This document shows, piece after piece, positions 46,011-58,726 of a stretch of DNA of 64,000 nucleotides. Numbering within the stretch: the stretch's first letter is position 1; every line of letters begins with the position of its first letter. The notes beneath the pieces are model-generated. The model saw nothing but the letters and a program-made list of their open reading frames with translations, was not told the DNA's origin and did no database searches. Both the position numbers and the translations under genes were made by a program. This stretch comes from Fasciola hepatica (taxonomy: Eukaryota > Platyhelminthes > Trematoda > Plagiorchiida > Fasciolidae), in contig CANUEZ040000159.1 of assembly GCA_948099385.1 (NCBI GenBank), positions 3,800,501-3,864,500 of the forward strand, read 5' to 3'.

Positions 46011-48340
46011 ATGCACAATCAATGGGCCAAGAAGCAGCAGCTGGGAAGGTTCTCCCTGCAACGAACTTGGTCCAGCAAAGTTCCAGCAGGTAATCCCCTC
46101 GTTCACGATGATACAGTTTTTGTGAGCTAGCTGGAAGGTAATAACCCAGGCTCCATGGGTGCAGATACTCCCAGTTGTTCGACTACAGGCTGCTCACTAG
46201 CGAGGGCCCAGTCCAGAGCTGGGGGAGTAGCAGACTCTTGCCCTTCAGTGGGCTACCTTAAATGCTCATATCAGCCTCACTTGACATCTAAGTAAAAGAA
46301 GGTCAAGGAAGTAGATCAAGGCCCGGCACAACGTCACAGACCGGCAAGGTGAAAATTGGACTGGGCTTGTGTGCACCAAACTACCCGTCACTGGGGGTTT
46401 CAGGCGTGGCTCGCCTTTTTCACAGTTGGTCCCGAGCTTCCAGCTGGGATGGAGCTGGTGTCATCAAGTATTTTAATTCAAGGCTAAGAGCTCAATCTCA
46501 GCAGTACTTTCCCGCAGGGCCAAGGCTGGTATTTCTGGAACGATAGGGGGCTGTGTAGCCACAACGGCTGGTCCTTGCTGATGGGTTGGCATCAGTGTGC
46601 ATGAGGGTCCGATGGGAGACTACCTGTGGTGTAAAATCGTTTCCCTGGCGTAGACTCTACCAAGGAGGCCGAACAAAGCCCGACCCATAATAATATGGGC
46701 CGGGATTTGTTCGTCAGCTGTGACGGTCGAGGCTATCTGGAGACCAACAATCCTTTGGTGGATAGCTTTAAAGCTATGTATTTCCATTGTTTTACGCCAT
46801 GGAAGGTACCATTGTGTGGATTGTCACTCCCTCACCCAGGGACCCCGCCAGCGGGCACGCAGCGTTCTCGTAACGGAGCTTTCACCATCCTAAAGTGTTT
46901 AACGCCTCTAGTCACAGAGATCGTAGGAGACCTGGTCGGATGTACACCTCGAGGCGTCCCATGAGCACCACTTATGATGCCAGCAGTTTCCAAGTATCTG
47001 CAGCCCACCTTGAGCAGCACGAAGCTTTGAGCAAAATTAGCTTCTCGGCCTCTCGGCAGAGACCTGGGTTCTGCTGGGTGCAAGTCTTGAAAAGAATTCT
47101 CGATGCACCACCGGTGCAATAAACCTGCTGCTTCTGCCTATTGCTCAGATGGTTAGGGAGAGCCGGACTCGGGTAGTTTAAAAATTATGGCCAAAGTGGA
47201 GCTGGGGTCAACTTAGCGGTAGCCTTTTTGTTTTTGTCTTTCTTTTCCTGTACTCCAGACCATGATGTCTTGGAGCGTCTTTTTGGCGGCTTCTCTGTCA
47301 CAGTGACCATTATCAGCGGCGGAGTGGCTTGAGTTACGGTTGGAACTACCCACCTACTACGTGCTGCATGCTTCGCCGTAGGTGCCTGTGTCATCTACTA
47401 GAGTCACCCGGCCAGACGCTGTTTTTCGCAACATGGACTAAAGCTCCAAAGAAAACCACAGCAGATAACTGTACTTAGTGCATGGGTCGCTTGCTCTCTT
47501 GAGAATCTTTCTGAAAGTCTTACTGTGCTACTCTCGGCAAGCTATATAGAGGATACCCCGACCTCCTGTGATATCAATGCACCTTTATTTCCACAAGGAA
47601 TACTGCGGTCAACTGGGGTCCTTGGTTTACGGAAGGAGGGTGGTGCCGCTACTGGTGAAACCATGTTGTCCTAAACTCAGCTAGTGCAAAGCTAAATTCC
47701 AAAGCAGCAATTAAAGGCCTGCCGAGTACGAACTTAGTTGAGCAGGTTTAAACTACTGCGAGAAGGTGCAAAAGCAGCGGTAACACCGAGATAAATCAAA
47801 AATATTTTTCTTATATGGCACCAAACGAAAAAACGATAATGGTAAAAGTGACAAAACAACCAGAAAAAGATACTACAAACGATACAGAACTAAGAACCTC
47901 AAAAAAATACAAAAATGGGGGCAAATTGAGTTCCAAGTCGCGATGTGTTGCAGCTCAGGTGGATCGCAAGACTAATGGACAGACCAACCGGAATCCAGGT
48001 TCTTGCTCGAATGAGTCCCAGTACTTAAACGGGCTCCGACCCCAAAAGTATCTTCTTGGCTCCCTGGGGCTACCGAATTCAATTTACTCCCGGAAATTTG
48101 GGGACTCATAACTTGAACCGGCAGATAGCCGAAACGCAACAAGAACGCACACTTAGTTTATGCGGCGGAACAAGATCCGACCCGTGAAACTAGCTGAAGA
48201 TAAGAATACTGCAAGCATAAAGGAATACGGAGGAAATGAACAAGTTTGCAACGGAGCAAGAGTCAGAGAACGGTAGGGAACTGGAACAACGGTCTGCAAT
48301 ATGAATTGCCATAGGCGCAAGTAATGAGAAGCCAGCAAAT
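46010..48340. other. unidentified; possible 5' part of LINE E
   Basis: Frames at 46,695-46,964 (plus), 46,832-47,119 (minus), 47,185-47,394 (minus, Lys- and Thr-rich, ending KKDKNKKATAKLTPAPLWP) and 47,815-48,111 (plus, Lys-rich) have no family signature. The basic minus-strand frame could be an ORF1 fragment of LINE E by position. No repeat structure stands out. Confidence 0.25.
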
Positions 48341-48346
48341 GGAATT

Positions 48347-49760
48347 TTAAACAGGAATGCGAAAAGCTGACGGCCAAGCCACGCCCAAGCTAGTCTTAAA
48401 CTGCTCGATAGCGAATGTGGACACTACCTCTGCCCGAAGTTTGGTCCGTGCAATAGCTAATCTGAAGGAGAAGAAATTAGTCTGGATATTTCGCAGAACT
48501 TTGGGTTTCTTCAGCTTCAAGCTGTCCATCCATGACCGAGTTTTTGTGGAATTCAAACAGAGGTGACTAATCCAAGGACATCAATCTTCGCAGTTTAAAC
48601 GTTTAAGATGAACCCTCTATTATTCGTCTTTGATCGAGTGAGGGATGTTTTAAAATTGCCGGCTTTTCTGTGCACGGAAGATTCCAGAGGCCTGGGTTGA
48701 TCTTGGAAACCTTCGATGCACAGCCTTTAGAGCTTGCTGTTCCGTAACTAACGAGGCAGCCAAGCCTGTCCAGTATATTCCAGGTGAGGTTGAGCAGTGG
48801 CCGTGTATATTGGGGTTACTACTCGGGGTTGTCTGGAACCAAGGATCCTTTGGAGTTTATGGAGAACCCTATTATCCTCGCTGGCTGCGGTAGTACATTG
48901 GGCGGACCTTTTGAGGGACTCTCGGCTACGCACCCAGAATCCTCCCCAGTAGAGGCTCGTAGGATCTCTTGTGGGTTACCCGAATCCAAGCATCACTAGG
49001 CCGGAGCACCTCTGAATAGCAGTTGCCCGCGCTTAGTACTGCTAAGTGGCAGATCCCAGGCTGACGAAGGTGCGTGAAGAGCGTCCAGGTTGGACTGTGC
49101 ATCGCCGTCAGACGGGTTTTTGGCTACCTTAGATTCCTCTAAGAAAAATTAATGGAGAATCTTTAGCACTCTCTGCAGGTTGTTCATGGAAACGAGAAAC
49201 TGCAGTGGCCATGTGACCGACCCCTCGGAAACCCCAACACAAGGTTTCGCAAAAGGCGAGGTAACACAGCCCAACTTGGTCGCTCTGGTCCAGACCTCCC
49301 GTTACTTTACCTAGAAGGGTTGGCTGGTCCGCGATGTTTGGGCTACTCTTGATGAACCCAGGCTGTTCTCATACAAGTAGGCCATGGATATTTAGGTGAC
49401 TAACAACTTCTTTCCCTATCCTTCGCCGAGTGGCCCTCAGTAAACTGTCAGAAGACTTACTGGGGGATAGATAGAGGTCAGGCTTCTTCCCACTCTTGTG
49501 AATCAGGACAAAGTATACCACCTTGTAAAGCACTTCTGTTCCTAAATTTGACAGCGGGGCAACTAAATCTTCACATTCTAGCACTGGTGATCTTCTTGGA
49601 TCCATGTGCGCCTCAGTAATCGGAGGGCACTAGATTTCTTTAATACCTCGCCGTAATCAGATAGGGTTCAGTTTGAGCCTACCATCCCCGGTATCTTCAA
49701 CAAATTTTCGGATCACAGCCTCCAGTTGCACACTCTTTATGATCATTTTAATTAACAATA
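48347..49760 (-). pseudogene. LINE F (CR1-like) reverse transcriptase and C-terminus
   Basis: The frame 49,369-49,605 has VYFVLIHKSGKKPDLYLSPS followed by IGKEVVSHLNIHGLLV, the fingers region just before the palm. The palm itself was not found. The C-terminal part is clear. In 48,748-48,933, RVLHKLQRILGSRQPRVVTP leads into YTATAQPHLEYTGQAWLPR. In 48,347-48,556, SLKLKKPKVLRNIQTNFFSF leads into EVVSTFAIEQFKTSL. These are the hallmark closing blocks of CR1-like RTs (Pro-His-Leu-Glu-Tyr and Leu-Lys-Lys-Pro). Heavily frameshifted. Confidence 0.85.
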
Positions 49761-49769
49761 TTAAAAACA

Positions 49770-51225
49770 AGGTGAGTGGTAGTTGGTAATAGATAAGGGC
49801 GCCACTAGGAAGTGAGGTGAAAAGAAAGATTCAGTTATCTAGCAAAGTCGGTTGTGCTGGTCATCTTCCTACAAATACAGTCCTACATACCATATCCTGT
49901 CGCCTTTCGAATTCAGTCACTGCCCTCTCAATGGTCGCACCCCCGCGAGTTTATTCCAGTTAGTAATGACCCCAACTGCAAAAAACCGACTTTGGATTAG
50001 AATCTGGGTTAACTCATGTTTTTCGGCACTACCTCTTAGGTTTCCACTCCCTTGCATCTCCGATAAGGCCCCTCTGTGACCTCGAGCTTCCACAGGACAT
50101 TTAGTAATTCCAAAGGAAGTACCGGGTCATCCCTGCTTCTCTTTTCTGGATAAAACAATCCCCATTGCTCCGGCCTTCTTTCGGAGCACAAATCTATGTA
50201 GCCTGGAAAACGGGGCGTCTTTCGCCATTGTGGCTGCTCGACGGCATTGATTTCCCTCGCCTACTATGGCCGCTACTCATGGGCACAGTTCTTCGTTAAG
50301 TTCGCACAAGACTTCGTGCGGATGGAGCCGATCGCGAGTCCAGAGAGTTTTGTCGACGCTTTTCCGAGCCTTCTAACACCACATAAATGTTTTCTTCTTA
50401 CAAAAAGCTGGAATTCTCTTTTCGGATCAGCTCCGGAAGAGACTAAGAAAAACGGTTAGCGGACTGCCTCTGAACCCAGGGGCTATCGAGTGCCACCCAG
50501 AGAAAGCTGTTTTCTAACATCTTTTTACCGCCTTATCAAAAGCCTCAGCCGTTTTAGTATTTACGACTTCCCCGGGAGCTTATTTCAAAGGGGATTACTC
50601 CACTTGAAAAGTAGCTTGCCCTTGTTTGAGACCCTCAGTGCTCCCTCTTGTGATCTGAGATTATGCCCTCCGCACTGCCTCTGTGCTCTGAGACCAAAGA
50701 CCTTATCCACTCATACCTGAAATCTCCCTCGTCGTCTTTATTCTTATATCAACTCTCCGCTAATGAGCCCCCTTTACAGATTAGGAATACGAAAGTATTC
50801 TGTACGGCTAATCTCCCTTTGCCCAATCATCTAAATAGTGGTTACCGTTTAAACCTTCTTCGGATAGTTTTTACCCTTCTGGTTGTACGGTGCCCAGGCT
50901 AGTGGGCGGTATCTCTTTCAAGACCCAACCACGGCTTGGTAGATTTGAACAGTAGTCTCTATCGCATTCCTCGACATGGCAGTTCTAACTCAAAAGAGTT
51001 CCCTTCTGGACCCGGTTGCTTCTAAGGCACACCGACTCGAAGGCTTGAAGCCTTTATCTCGGGAGAAAGCTACGACAAGGGACACGACGGCAGTAGTGTG
51101 ACCTTGACAAGCTTCAGAGCCATTGGACCAACTATCCGTGCAGGCCTGCTAGCCACGCTTGAGGTGGAGTGTTCTGAATGAAAATATAATGGCAGCCGTT
51201 TCAGTACTCCACCAGAAGCTGGGCA
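49770..51225. other. unidentified region between divergent LINEs F and G
   Basis: Open frames at 49,852-50,079, 50,247-50,459, 50,490-50,720 and 50,663-50,902 (all plus) have no motif I recognise. They may be the 5' region or ORF1 of LINE G, or of LINE F on the other strand. Confidence 0.25.
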
Positions 51226-51229
51226 CAAA

Positions 51230-52103
51230 CTAAAGGAGGGCAGGAAATGGCTTGTTTAGGAGGCTACGTTTTTGCCATAACTCAAAGCCCGCAGCATTAT
51301 AAAGTAATGAAAAAACTGCTCTCCAGAACCCCCCAGTTCAGTACCGTTGTGGTGGCGGCCTCAGAGGACTGGTTTTTCTAAAAGGACTACACCTCCCTGG
51401 GGCTGCAAGACCACCTCTCCGCCTATCAGAGATACGAGGGAAACGACGGAGCAGCTCGTGGAGTAGCTTGGCTTATCGGAGAAACACTGGTGGATATGGA
51501 ATCAGAAGTTAGGTTGCGTAAGAATAGCCCGCCAGTATGGGCTGTAATCGTAAGGATGCGTGTTATAAAGGCAGCTGTCTTACACGTGTAGATGAGTCCA
51601 GGCTCAACTTCGAACGACACCAAAAGTTTGACGGACGTACTAAAGCAGCTCGAGATATCGGCTAGCAGACTTCCAGTAGCAGATCAAAACCTGCCAGGGA
51701 GCCTCGTCTCTGATAGGCCGGTGGAAAACTCACTTGAATGGATGCATCACAGAGCTCCGGTTTGGCGAGTTAGAGGAAACCAGATACGGATCAGAGAGGT
51801 ACTTTTCACTTCTTGACCCGGTCAGCTCAAGGCATAGAACTGACCGACTGTTTAAGTATACTACCATTCTGGGAAAAAAATGATCACGTCGCCATCAAGT
51901 TTCCTCCCTACCTCAGACATGCAAGAGCCTCCGGAAATCCATGGAAAAACTTCTGTAGGTTAAACACAGAGGAACTTGGAACTGAGTCGGCAGATCTAAA
52001 CTGGGGGACAGAGGATGTAGGAGATGAAGTATGGGAGGTGTATTGGAAGATGAAGAGAAATGTTCTTCGTCCGCGGGTTAGTTCTGTCTTGCCTCAGGAA
52101 TGA
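51230..52103 (+). pseudogene. LINE G (CR1-like) endonuclease
   Basis: The plus-strand order agrees with an APE-type endonuclease. First LLSRTPQFSTVVVAASEDWF (51,315-51,375), corresponding to the PDVVxxTETW block. Then YQRYEGNDGAARGVAWLIGE (51,430-51,490), corresponding to RxDRxxRGGGVxLxV. Then NDTKSLTDVLKQLEISAS and SLEWMHHRAPV (51,610-51,760). The frame 51,813-52,103 has FWEKNDHVAIKFPPYL, in which NDH replaces the conserved Ser-Asp-His, followed by NPWKNFCRLNTEEL and the linker EVWEVYWKMKRNVL. Frameshifted in at least three places. Confidence 0.75.
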
Positions 52104-53100
52104 AAGCACGAGGGCAAACCAGATCGATAGAAACAGCAGCTGGTAAGAAGTAAAAAAGGGGGATAAAATCCGGCAAATCTTCAGGGCCGCTGGTGGTAAA
52201 GGAGCCTAGCTGCAGCAAAGAGAGGATAGGAAATCAGCAGTATGGTTCAAGCCTGTCGGTGAGGAAATCTTTGGGCTAGAGCTGACCAAAGCGGCTAAAT
52301 AAAACCCCAAGGGCTATCACAGCCAAACTCAATCAATGGTTTTGCCTAAGAATGCTGTGGGGCCTCCTGTATTGTGGGTTAGGGGGGTATGTGATGAAGA
52401 TCAGAGCGGAGCCGGTGCCTTGGGTTTGCGCTTTCAGGATTTACCTGGGGGTGATGGACGACAAAATCTGCTGACCAAACCGCAAATGTGTGTACTCACT
52501 GTTACGTGCCAGCGAATAACGGAAAGGGAACCGAAGTTACTAGAAGGACGAAAGATTCAAAAGTCGGCTGGACCCGGCGGCATACTCCTGTAAATCACCA
52601 AGCCAGTGGTTGCCATGATCAGTGGATATATCTGTCACCCCTGCTGAGCCACACCAAACCGAGGAGTATTACCTCTAGACTGGGAGCCTGCCTTAGTTCT
52701 ACTTACCCGCAATGACAAATACCGGTCAAAAGAAAGAAACTTCTGTCCTTTAAGCCTTCAAAGCTTTCTGTGCACAAGTTTGGGGCGAATGGCAAGATAA
52801 AGCACAATCAAAGACTTGGTGGACCACTGGCTAATTTCCAGGGCACAGCTCAACGAGTCCTGTCTCTAACCTCATAGCATTCTCAGTTGAGGTTACTAAG
52901 CAGCTTGATGAGGACTGAATGGCAGGTATATGTTATTTGGTCTTCGGTATGGCTTTCGAATCAGCCATCTTTCCGCCCCTGAAGGAGAATCTGAAGACGT
53001 TTGTGGCTGAATGGCAATCCCAAGGGGAGGATCAGCCTTCCCGACCAACGGGACGTTCCACTTTAGAGTACGAACAAACTTTTCAGAAGCAGCAGAGGTA
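52104..53100 (+). pseudogene. LINE G reverse transcriptase, poorly preserved
   Basis: This continues LINE G in the expected place. After frame changes 52,640-52,740 reads NRGVLPLDWEPALVLLTRND, matching the family's G-x-LPxDWKxAxVxPIxK block, and then KERNFCPLSLQSF, where YRPxSLTS is expected. Near 52,920-53,050 a possible palm/thumb remnant has IPRGGSAFPTNGT. No catalytic box was identified. The C-terminus may lie in 53,200-53,830, but I could not match it. Confidence 0.5.
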
Positions 53101-56100
53101 ACCAACGGAATTTCTCAAAAGCCAGTTTAAGGTCTGCTTATCTACGTATACGACCAATTTAGCAAAATACATATCGTCAACATGTCCCGCTTTTGCAGGC
53201 CATGTAAAATTAGTGGGATCAGGGGGTTGTTACCACCAAGCAAGGGACATTACGTCGACTGGTAAATGGGCAAGCACTGACCAAACTTCACTAGAGGTGA
53301 CGATTACAGGAGAAAGTGAATCAGTCACAATTGGGGCGGCACTGCCAACAAAGGGCTTGGGTGACGAACCGATCGCAGAATCAAATAAAGCTGGAGGTCG
53401 CAAAGCAGCTGCACACGAGGCAAGGGGAGAGCCTTTTTGTCTACGTTCCATATTTTCCTGCAGAAAGGAAGGAAGTGTTCAAACCTACTTACAAGGCAGT
53501 TATGGGGCCGCTTTCGAGTCACTGCTTATGGGCTTCGACACCTTTTAGAAAAGATGTTGCAGCTTGTCCAGGAATGGTTCACTGGACAAACAAACGGATG
53601 ATCCAAGGACAACGAGGAAGCCAACTGATCATGAACTGCAAGACTTGGCTAATTCATTTAAAAAACGTTTTTCTAACGGGACTTTTAAAATCTCGAGGAG
53701 TTTATCGGGAATAAGCACTGAGGATATATTTGAACAGACCTCTGATCAGAGAATGAAGAAACGGTGTCAAATCGTAGAAGACACGCCCAAGGCTAAAAGT
53801 GCAAGCAAGTTTCTCCAGCAGTAGAATAAAGAGAACTAGAAATAGACTAGTTTAAGAAAAAGTTAGCGCACAATTAGTGGAACAAAGTAAAAAGATGCTG
53901 TAAGCCAAGCTCGATGAGATATTTACGGGATTTGAGTGCTGGAGACTGGGAAAATTATAATTACTTATGGCTCATCAGTTACTTCATATCAGTACCCGTG
54001 AAATAAAGCACTGAATGCTGCGAAAGGTGCGCGTCGTGGTCATCTCCCTCCCGGACGGCGAAGATTCTCTACCAACCAGCTGTACATGCGAACTTGGCTT
54101 AGACCCAGCCGCTCCTAACTTTTAAATCAACATGTCAGCCTAACTGCAGATCTGCGGGTTTCTCAGTTACCTGAAGCCTACTATTGTTGCAAGTAAGGCT
54201 CTTTGTCTATACTTTGGTTATATTTTTAATTGCTGTGTTCGAATGCGGCACTAATGTGCAGCGTCTGCCTGGCCCGTGCTTGCAGGAGTTATGTGTTGGC
54301 CGGGGGGTATTGGTATCGCCTGTGAAGTTTGCCAGCTATGGGTACATGGAAGTTCCTCGGATCTCAAAAGAAGAGAACTATTAGAAATATAACTGGAACA
54401 GTTGGATAAAGTGAGCACTCAATTAAAGTGAGGCCGCTGTAAGACAAATAAACTAATCCAGTCCTAATGAGGAAACGCAAACTAGAACAGAACTCGTAAA
54501 AAACCAAGCTGATTTTGTAATTGTAGCTGAATGTGGGGTAATAGAACTAAATTATACCAAAACCTTAAGGAAATCTATTGGAAGGGTACAAGCCACCAAA
54601 TCAAATATGGAGACAAGAAAGCAGAAGAGAGAAGGTCCGTTGTCATGAAGACTAAAAGAGTGAATTGTGGTGAAGGGAGCCCAGCGGAGCAAAAACCGAG
54701 TTGGCAAAACTAGTGATAGGTATCAGCTTGGAAGACAGGGAAAGAATATTTTTGAGGGAGCTGTGTTGAAGGCCAGACACTGAACTCTGAATAAGCGCAG
54801 GAGCTGGAGCTAGTAAAGACGGACGGTAGCTAAAGCAATTAAATCAGTATTTTGACCCAGTGATATCAGCTACCGACCAAAATGCAACGACCAGCAGTAA
54901 AAGGAACTCTATATTTGGCCAATGCGGCATCCGAGTTAGGCACATTATCAGGTTAAACTTATGCAGTATAAACTTGGCATTGGTCTCTACCAATCTGACC
55001 GCAACGATCAAACAATAAAGTAGGTGGACGAAGGGACCAGAAATCGAGTGGCTGGAGCTTCGGAAGAACGTAAGGTAAATTGAACCACTGAAACAAATGG
55101 GAATCTAAACGACAAGATTGCCACCCCACCTAGAACTAAAATAACCTTGGATTATTGAGTCACTCAACCTACTCAACTGCATTGCTCCCTCGGGATGACC
55201 CTTTAACTTGCGCTCCGTCTGAAGTTCACCATCTGACTCGTTGGTTGAGCCCATTTTCCTGTCCTCCCTTGTACATTCAGAGTCGCTTCTCACCTGCGCA
55301 AAAATGAGCGAAAATGGTCCGATCAAAGTCCATTTGCATCATTATTTATTCTAGGTCTTCTCACCAAACTGAGGCGATCATCCAAAAGCTCACAGTACTA
55401 GAGTAACACAAAGTCAACATTCCGGAATGACAGCGACACCCGAATAAGGTACAATGATGAACCATCGGTAAACGGGGGTCGTTCTGTGGCGCAATGTAGG
55501 GAGATTGTTGTTCGGGTACAAAGCCTCGGAGATATCTACATATTCCATGTCGTGGTAGGACTGATTCTCGGGCTCAGAGCCCGAGCACAACATCTCTGAC
55601 CGAAATAGGAAAACTTCTGGCAAAAGAGCTGGGCGACGACTGCATATACTCCCCATTGTTCCATGGATTTTGGCAACAGCGATCACAATTGGGATCTGAT
55701 CGGGTGACATTTATTTTCTGTTTCGGTGATTTTGAACTTGTGAGTGAAAGCCTCAATTTAGGCGTAGCGAACGGTTGGGCAGTCACAAACTCCTAGAACG
55801 AGACCTGGACGTAGACCGCGTGTAACGAGGGGGCTGAGAACAGCCAGGTGTACGAGGCGCCAGAAGGGCCCCACGGCTGCCTTCAGCAGGGACCGCGTGT
55901 GACAGAGCATGTAGACCCAAACAAAGGACAGTGGCGGGAACTACCGTATCTTTCATCGTCAACAACATACTTACTACTATTGACATGCTTTTCTGAGACT
56001 TCCTTGGTGGACGCGTCTGTGCAACCCGATGTGCACCATATAAAATTCAGGAGAACAAACAAGAGAACATCAATGACAACCGCAAGCAGCGCTAGAGTAA

Positions 56101-57480
56101 TAAATTTTGTATAGGATGACCGTAATCACTCAAACGTTCAACCCAGCTAAGCCACCTGTTTTGCAGAAAAGAAAGTTTGTCAGCTAAATGGAAAGCAATA
56201 GATCACATACACAAGGAAAACCAAATAAAACAACACGAATGTTTACGACAAACCAAGCAAGACACCCACTCAAAAACAGGCAATTATTCTTCATTTAGTT
56301 AAATAAACCACTTGTGGTCCTTCACAGACAGTCTGCGTACGTCATGCTAAAACAATCGATTAGACGTGCGAACCAGAGCCTCTCTAACCAGTCTATCCTT
56401 CCCATGCCACCTCACTACCAACCTTTCAGTGACCACTGGTTTCTATGCCAACTACATTAGATGGGAGAATCAAATTATCTGGTCTCACTCGTTCGTTTTC
56501 TCTTTGACCGCTTCGATTTTCCCCGCAACATACATACCCAGCCTTCCAAAGTTTTCAAAATAAGTCCGCCGACAGCTGCACTCTTTCCCCCTGGTTGGAA
56601 CAGATACTGGAAACATTTTGACTACTAAGCCTTTTAATTACTACGAGGAATCAGAAACTTGCTCGGAGTCAATACTTCAGGTTCCGTTGCAGTAGTCTGT
56701 CGCTGGCAGAATAGGGCTATCATTGATTATCCTCTCTAGTCCTGACAAGAATTTAACCGGACTCTCATCCATCACAGGGCGACCATGCACTGTACACAAT
56801 ACTTTGTACGTGCCAGCTTCAGCATAAATTTACAACGCTTTTCAGTGTAGAATAGGCCAAAATAAGCTACCTCGCGAAAAGGGATCTTATTTCAGACAGA
56901 AAGATATCCTTGTCTGTTAGGAAGCGCGCTAGAGACGAGACAACGGCATTTTTGCCCAAAGGCAATCTTTAGGGAGGCGGTCTATACATACACCGGGCGG
57001 ATGCTTCGGACTGGCAAGGGGTAAGGTCGGTATGCAATGAATGCGGTGTATCAAAATAATTTTCTGTGCAAAAGCAACGGATACCTTTATGTGACTAGCG
57101 CATAGCTTCAAGACTAGGTCATTGGAGGCTTTAGCAGATACGAGACTAATGATGCGCAAGCCCCTGCAAAGAATGAAGGAGTCCTTTTGTAGTAATCCTG
57201 GATAAATGACAGAGGAAGGATAAAGAATAATAGGCAGCGTACATTACTTCACAAAGGTGAAAATAACGGACCGTGAGGCATCAGATTGCCATGGTTGTCC
57301 AAGTTGACACCACAAGCGGCTCAGTTCCCCTGCCTCGATTTCAATATGCAAAGACCAATATAGATTATGCAGCAACGGAACACCAAGAGTTTTAAAGGTT
57401 TACACGTACGAGAGCAGTAGAATTAATGGTGGAAGTGTCTTCAGTGAACCGGGATCGAGTGATGGAAAAGCCACCTTCAC
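53100..57480. other. unidentified 4.4-kb stretch
   Basis: Longer frames at 53,213-53,548, 53,316-53,714 and 53,564-53,824 (plus), 54,531-54,713 (plus), 55,414-55,710 (minus) and 55,848-56,114 (plus) show no recognisable motif. From about 53,820 to 55,080 the plus strand is A-rich. No tandem repeat, tRNA or LTR is visible to me. Confidence 0.3.
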
Positions 57481-57549
57481 AACTTTAATACTGGTAAACA
57501 GCTGACCAGATTAGTTAAAAAGGTCCTAAATATGTGAAAGGTTTGCAGT

Positions 57550-58446
57550 GAGTTCGTCGAAGTCTGACTTATTTGGGACGGAACTAGCTAGAAAGACGTC
57601 GTCATCATTCTTGAAGAAGCGGGTTGGGTGGGGGACAGGAAAATCACCAATGAATGTTGAAAGCGAATATGGAGATAGAGCAACCCCTTGAAGCATGCCA
57701 GCACTTGTTAGGAGTTGTTCGGAGACCTTTCTGCCTACTTTGGAGCATTGTGCCCTTCCAGAGAAAGCCTTCCAACCAACTTGGTAAATATGCGGACAGT
57801 CAGAAGACTCTGGTTTCCTGGGGAGAATTTAAGGTGGTGCACTCTCAAGGGCCGATGTTTGATCAGGGAAGACACATTTTACTGACTTTCTGGGATCATT
57901 GACAGATTTGACAATATGATGCATAATGGACACTACTGTATCATAAGTAAAACACTTGCATCTGCTCGCAAATCGTAACTTGTCAGTTGGACTTCTCACC
58001 GTGGTTTGAAGATGACCATGCACAGCGGGCTTTGCAAGATTCAGAGCCGATGAAGATAGAGCTATTGATGGATAACTAGTGGGTTCCATCCAGCTGAGGG
58101 GTTTTTTTGGTGCAGGGCTAACAGTAACGGAAAGCCAGAAATCCGGAATGTAATGTAACTCCAGTGATTTGCTGATGACCGGGCTCATCAGACACGTAGA
58201 GAATCAGCTCCATATCAGAGCAGCTTCGTTAGGGAACCATCTGGACCAATTGATCCGGTAACCTATGTTGATTTCGTTGAGTCGGGAACCTCCGTCGTTG
58301 ATGTCCTTTAACATTTGGGCGAGGTACGCAGAGAGAAAATGGAAAGAAGGTTGTCTGTTTTCCGAAGTTGTTGGAGGGTGAGATGGTTTACGTCTTCGTT
58401 CATCCTCAACTGCTCCTCGTCTGACCACAAGGGAGCTTGTTTCCAC
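57550..58446 (-). pseudogene. LINE H reverse transcriptase, catalytic pair retained
   Basis: The minus frame 58,204-58,446 (linker: FLSAYLAQMLKDINDGGSRL, YRINWSRWFPNEAALIW) passes by a small frame change into 57,829-58,188. This has LHYIPDFWLSVTVSPAPKKP, then TSYPSIALSSSALNLAKPAV, then VVSIMHHIVKSVNDPRKSVK (fingers and palm). After a stop, an unbroken run has LLTSAGMLQGVALSPYSLS (about 57,690), then FPVPHPTRFFKNDDDVFLAS (57,590-57,650), which keeps Asp-Asp where the family has FADD. The type is close to CR1/L2/Rex-like LINEs but differs from LINEs A-G. It is the least damaged RT in the window. Confidence 0.85.
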
Positions 58447-58726
58447 GCCATCCGTGTTTGCTCTTTAGGGAGACTGGAGATTGTCTGGTGAAACTATCGA
58501 AGACGCGAGTGATCTCAGATTTTGTTGAAAGTGACGGTCAACGGATATCAGGCCTGTTCTGCACCTTTTGGGCCTAGTTCTTCTTCCCGCGTAGCTTTCC
58601 AGTTGTGGAGAAACTTATCTCCCAAACTGGAAGTCAGCACTTTCCATGGGATAACAAGTATTAAAAATCCGCCTGATCACTACGTTTGCAAAATTTCCGG
58701 GAAACTGCTGAAATGGACACTCGCAA

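Noticed and set aside
46832..47119. Endonuclease of LINE E
   Set aside because: A PTR-like triplet occurs, but the surrounding VxGDFN and SDH motifs are absent, so the match is too weak.
53213..53824. C-terminal part of LINE G
   Set aside because: Position fits, but I could not find the PHLEY-like or LKKP-like closing blocks in any frame.
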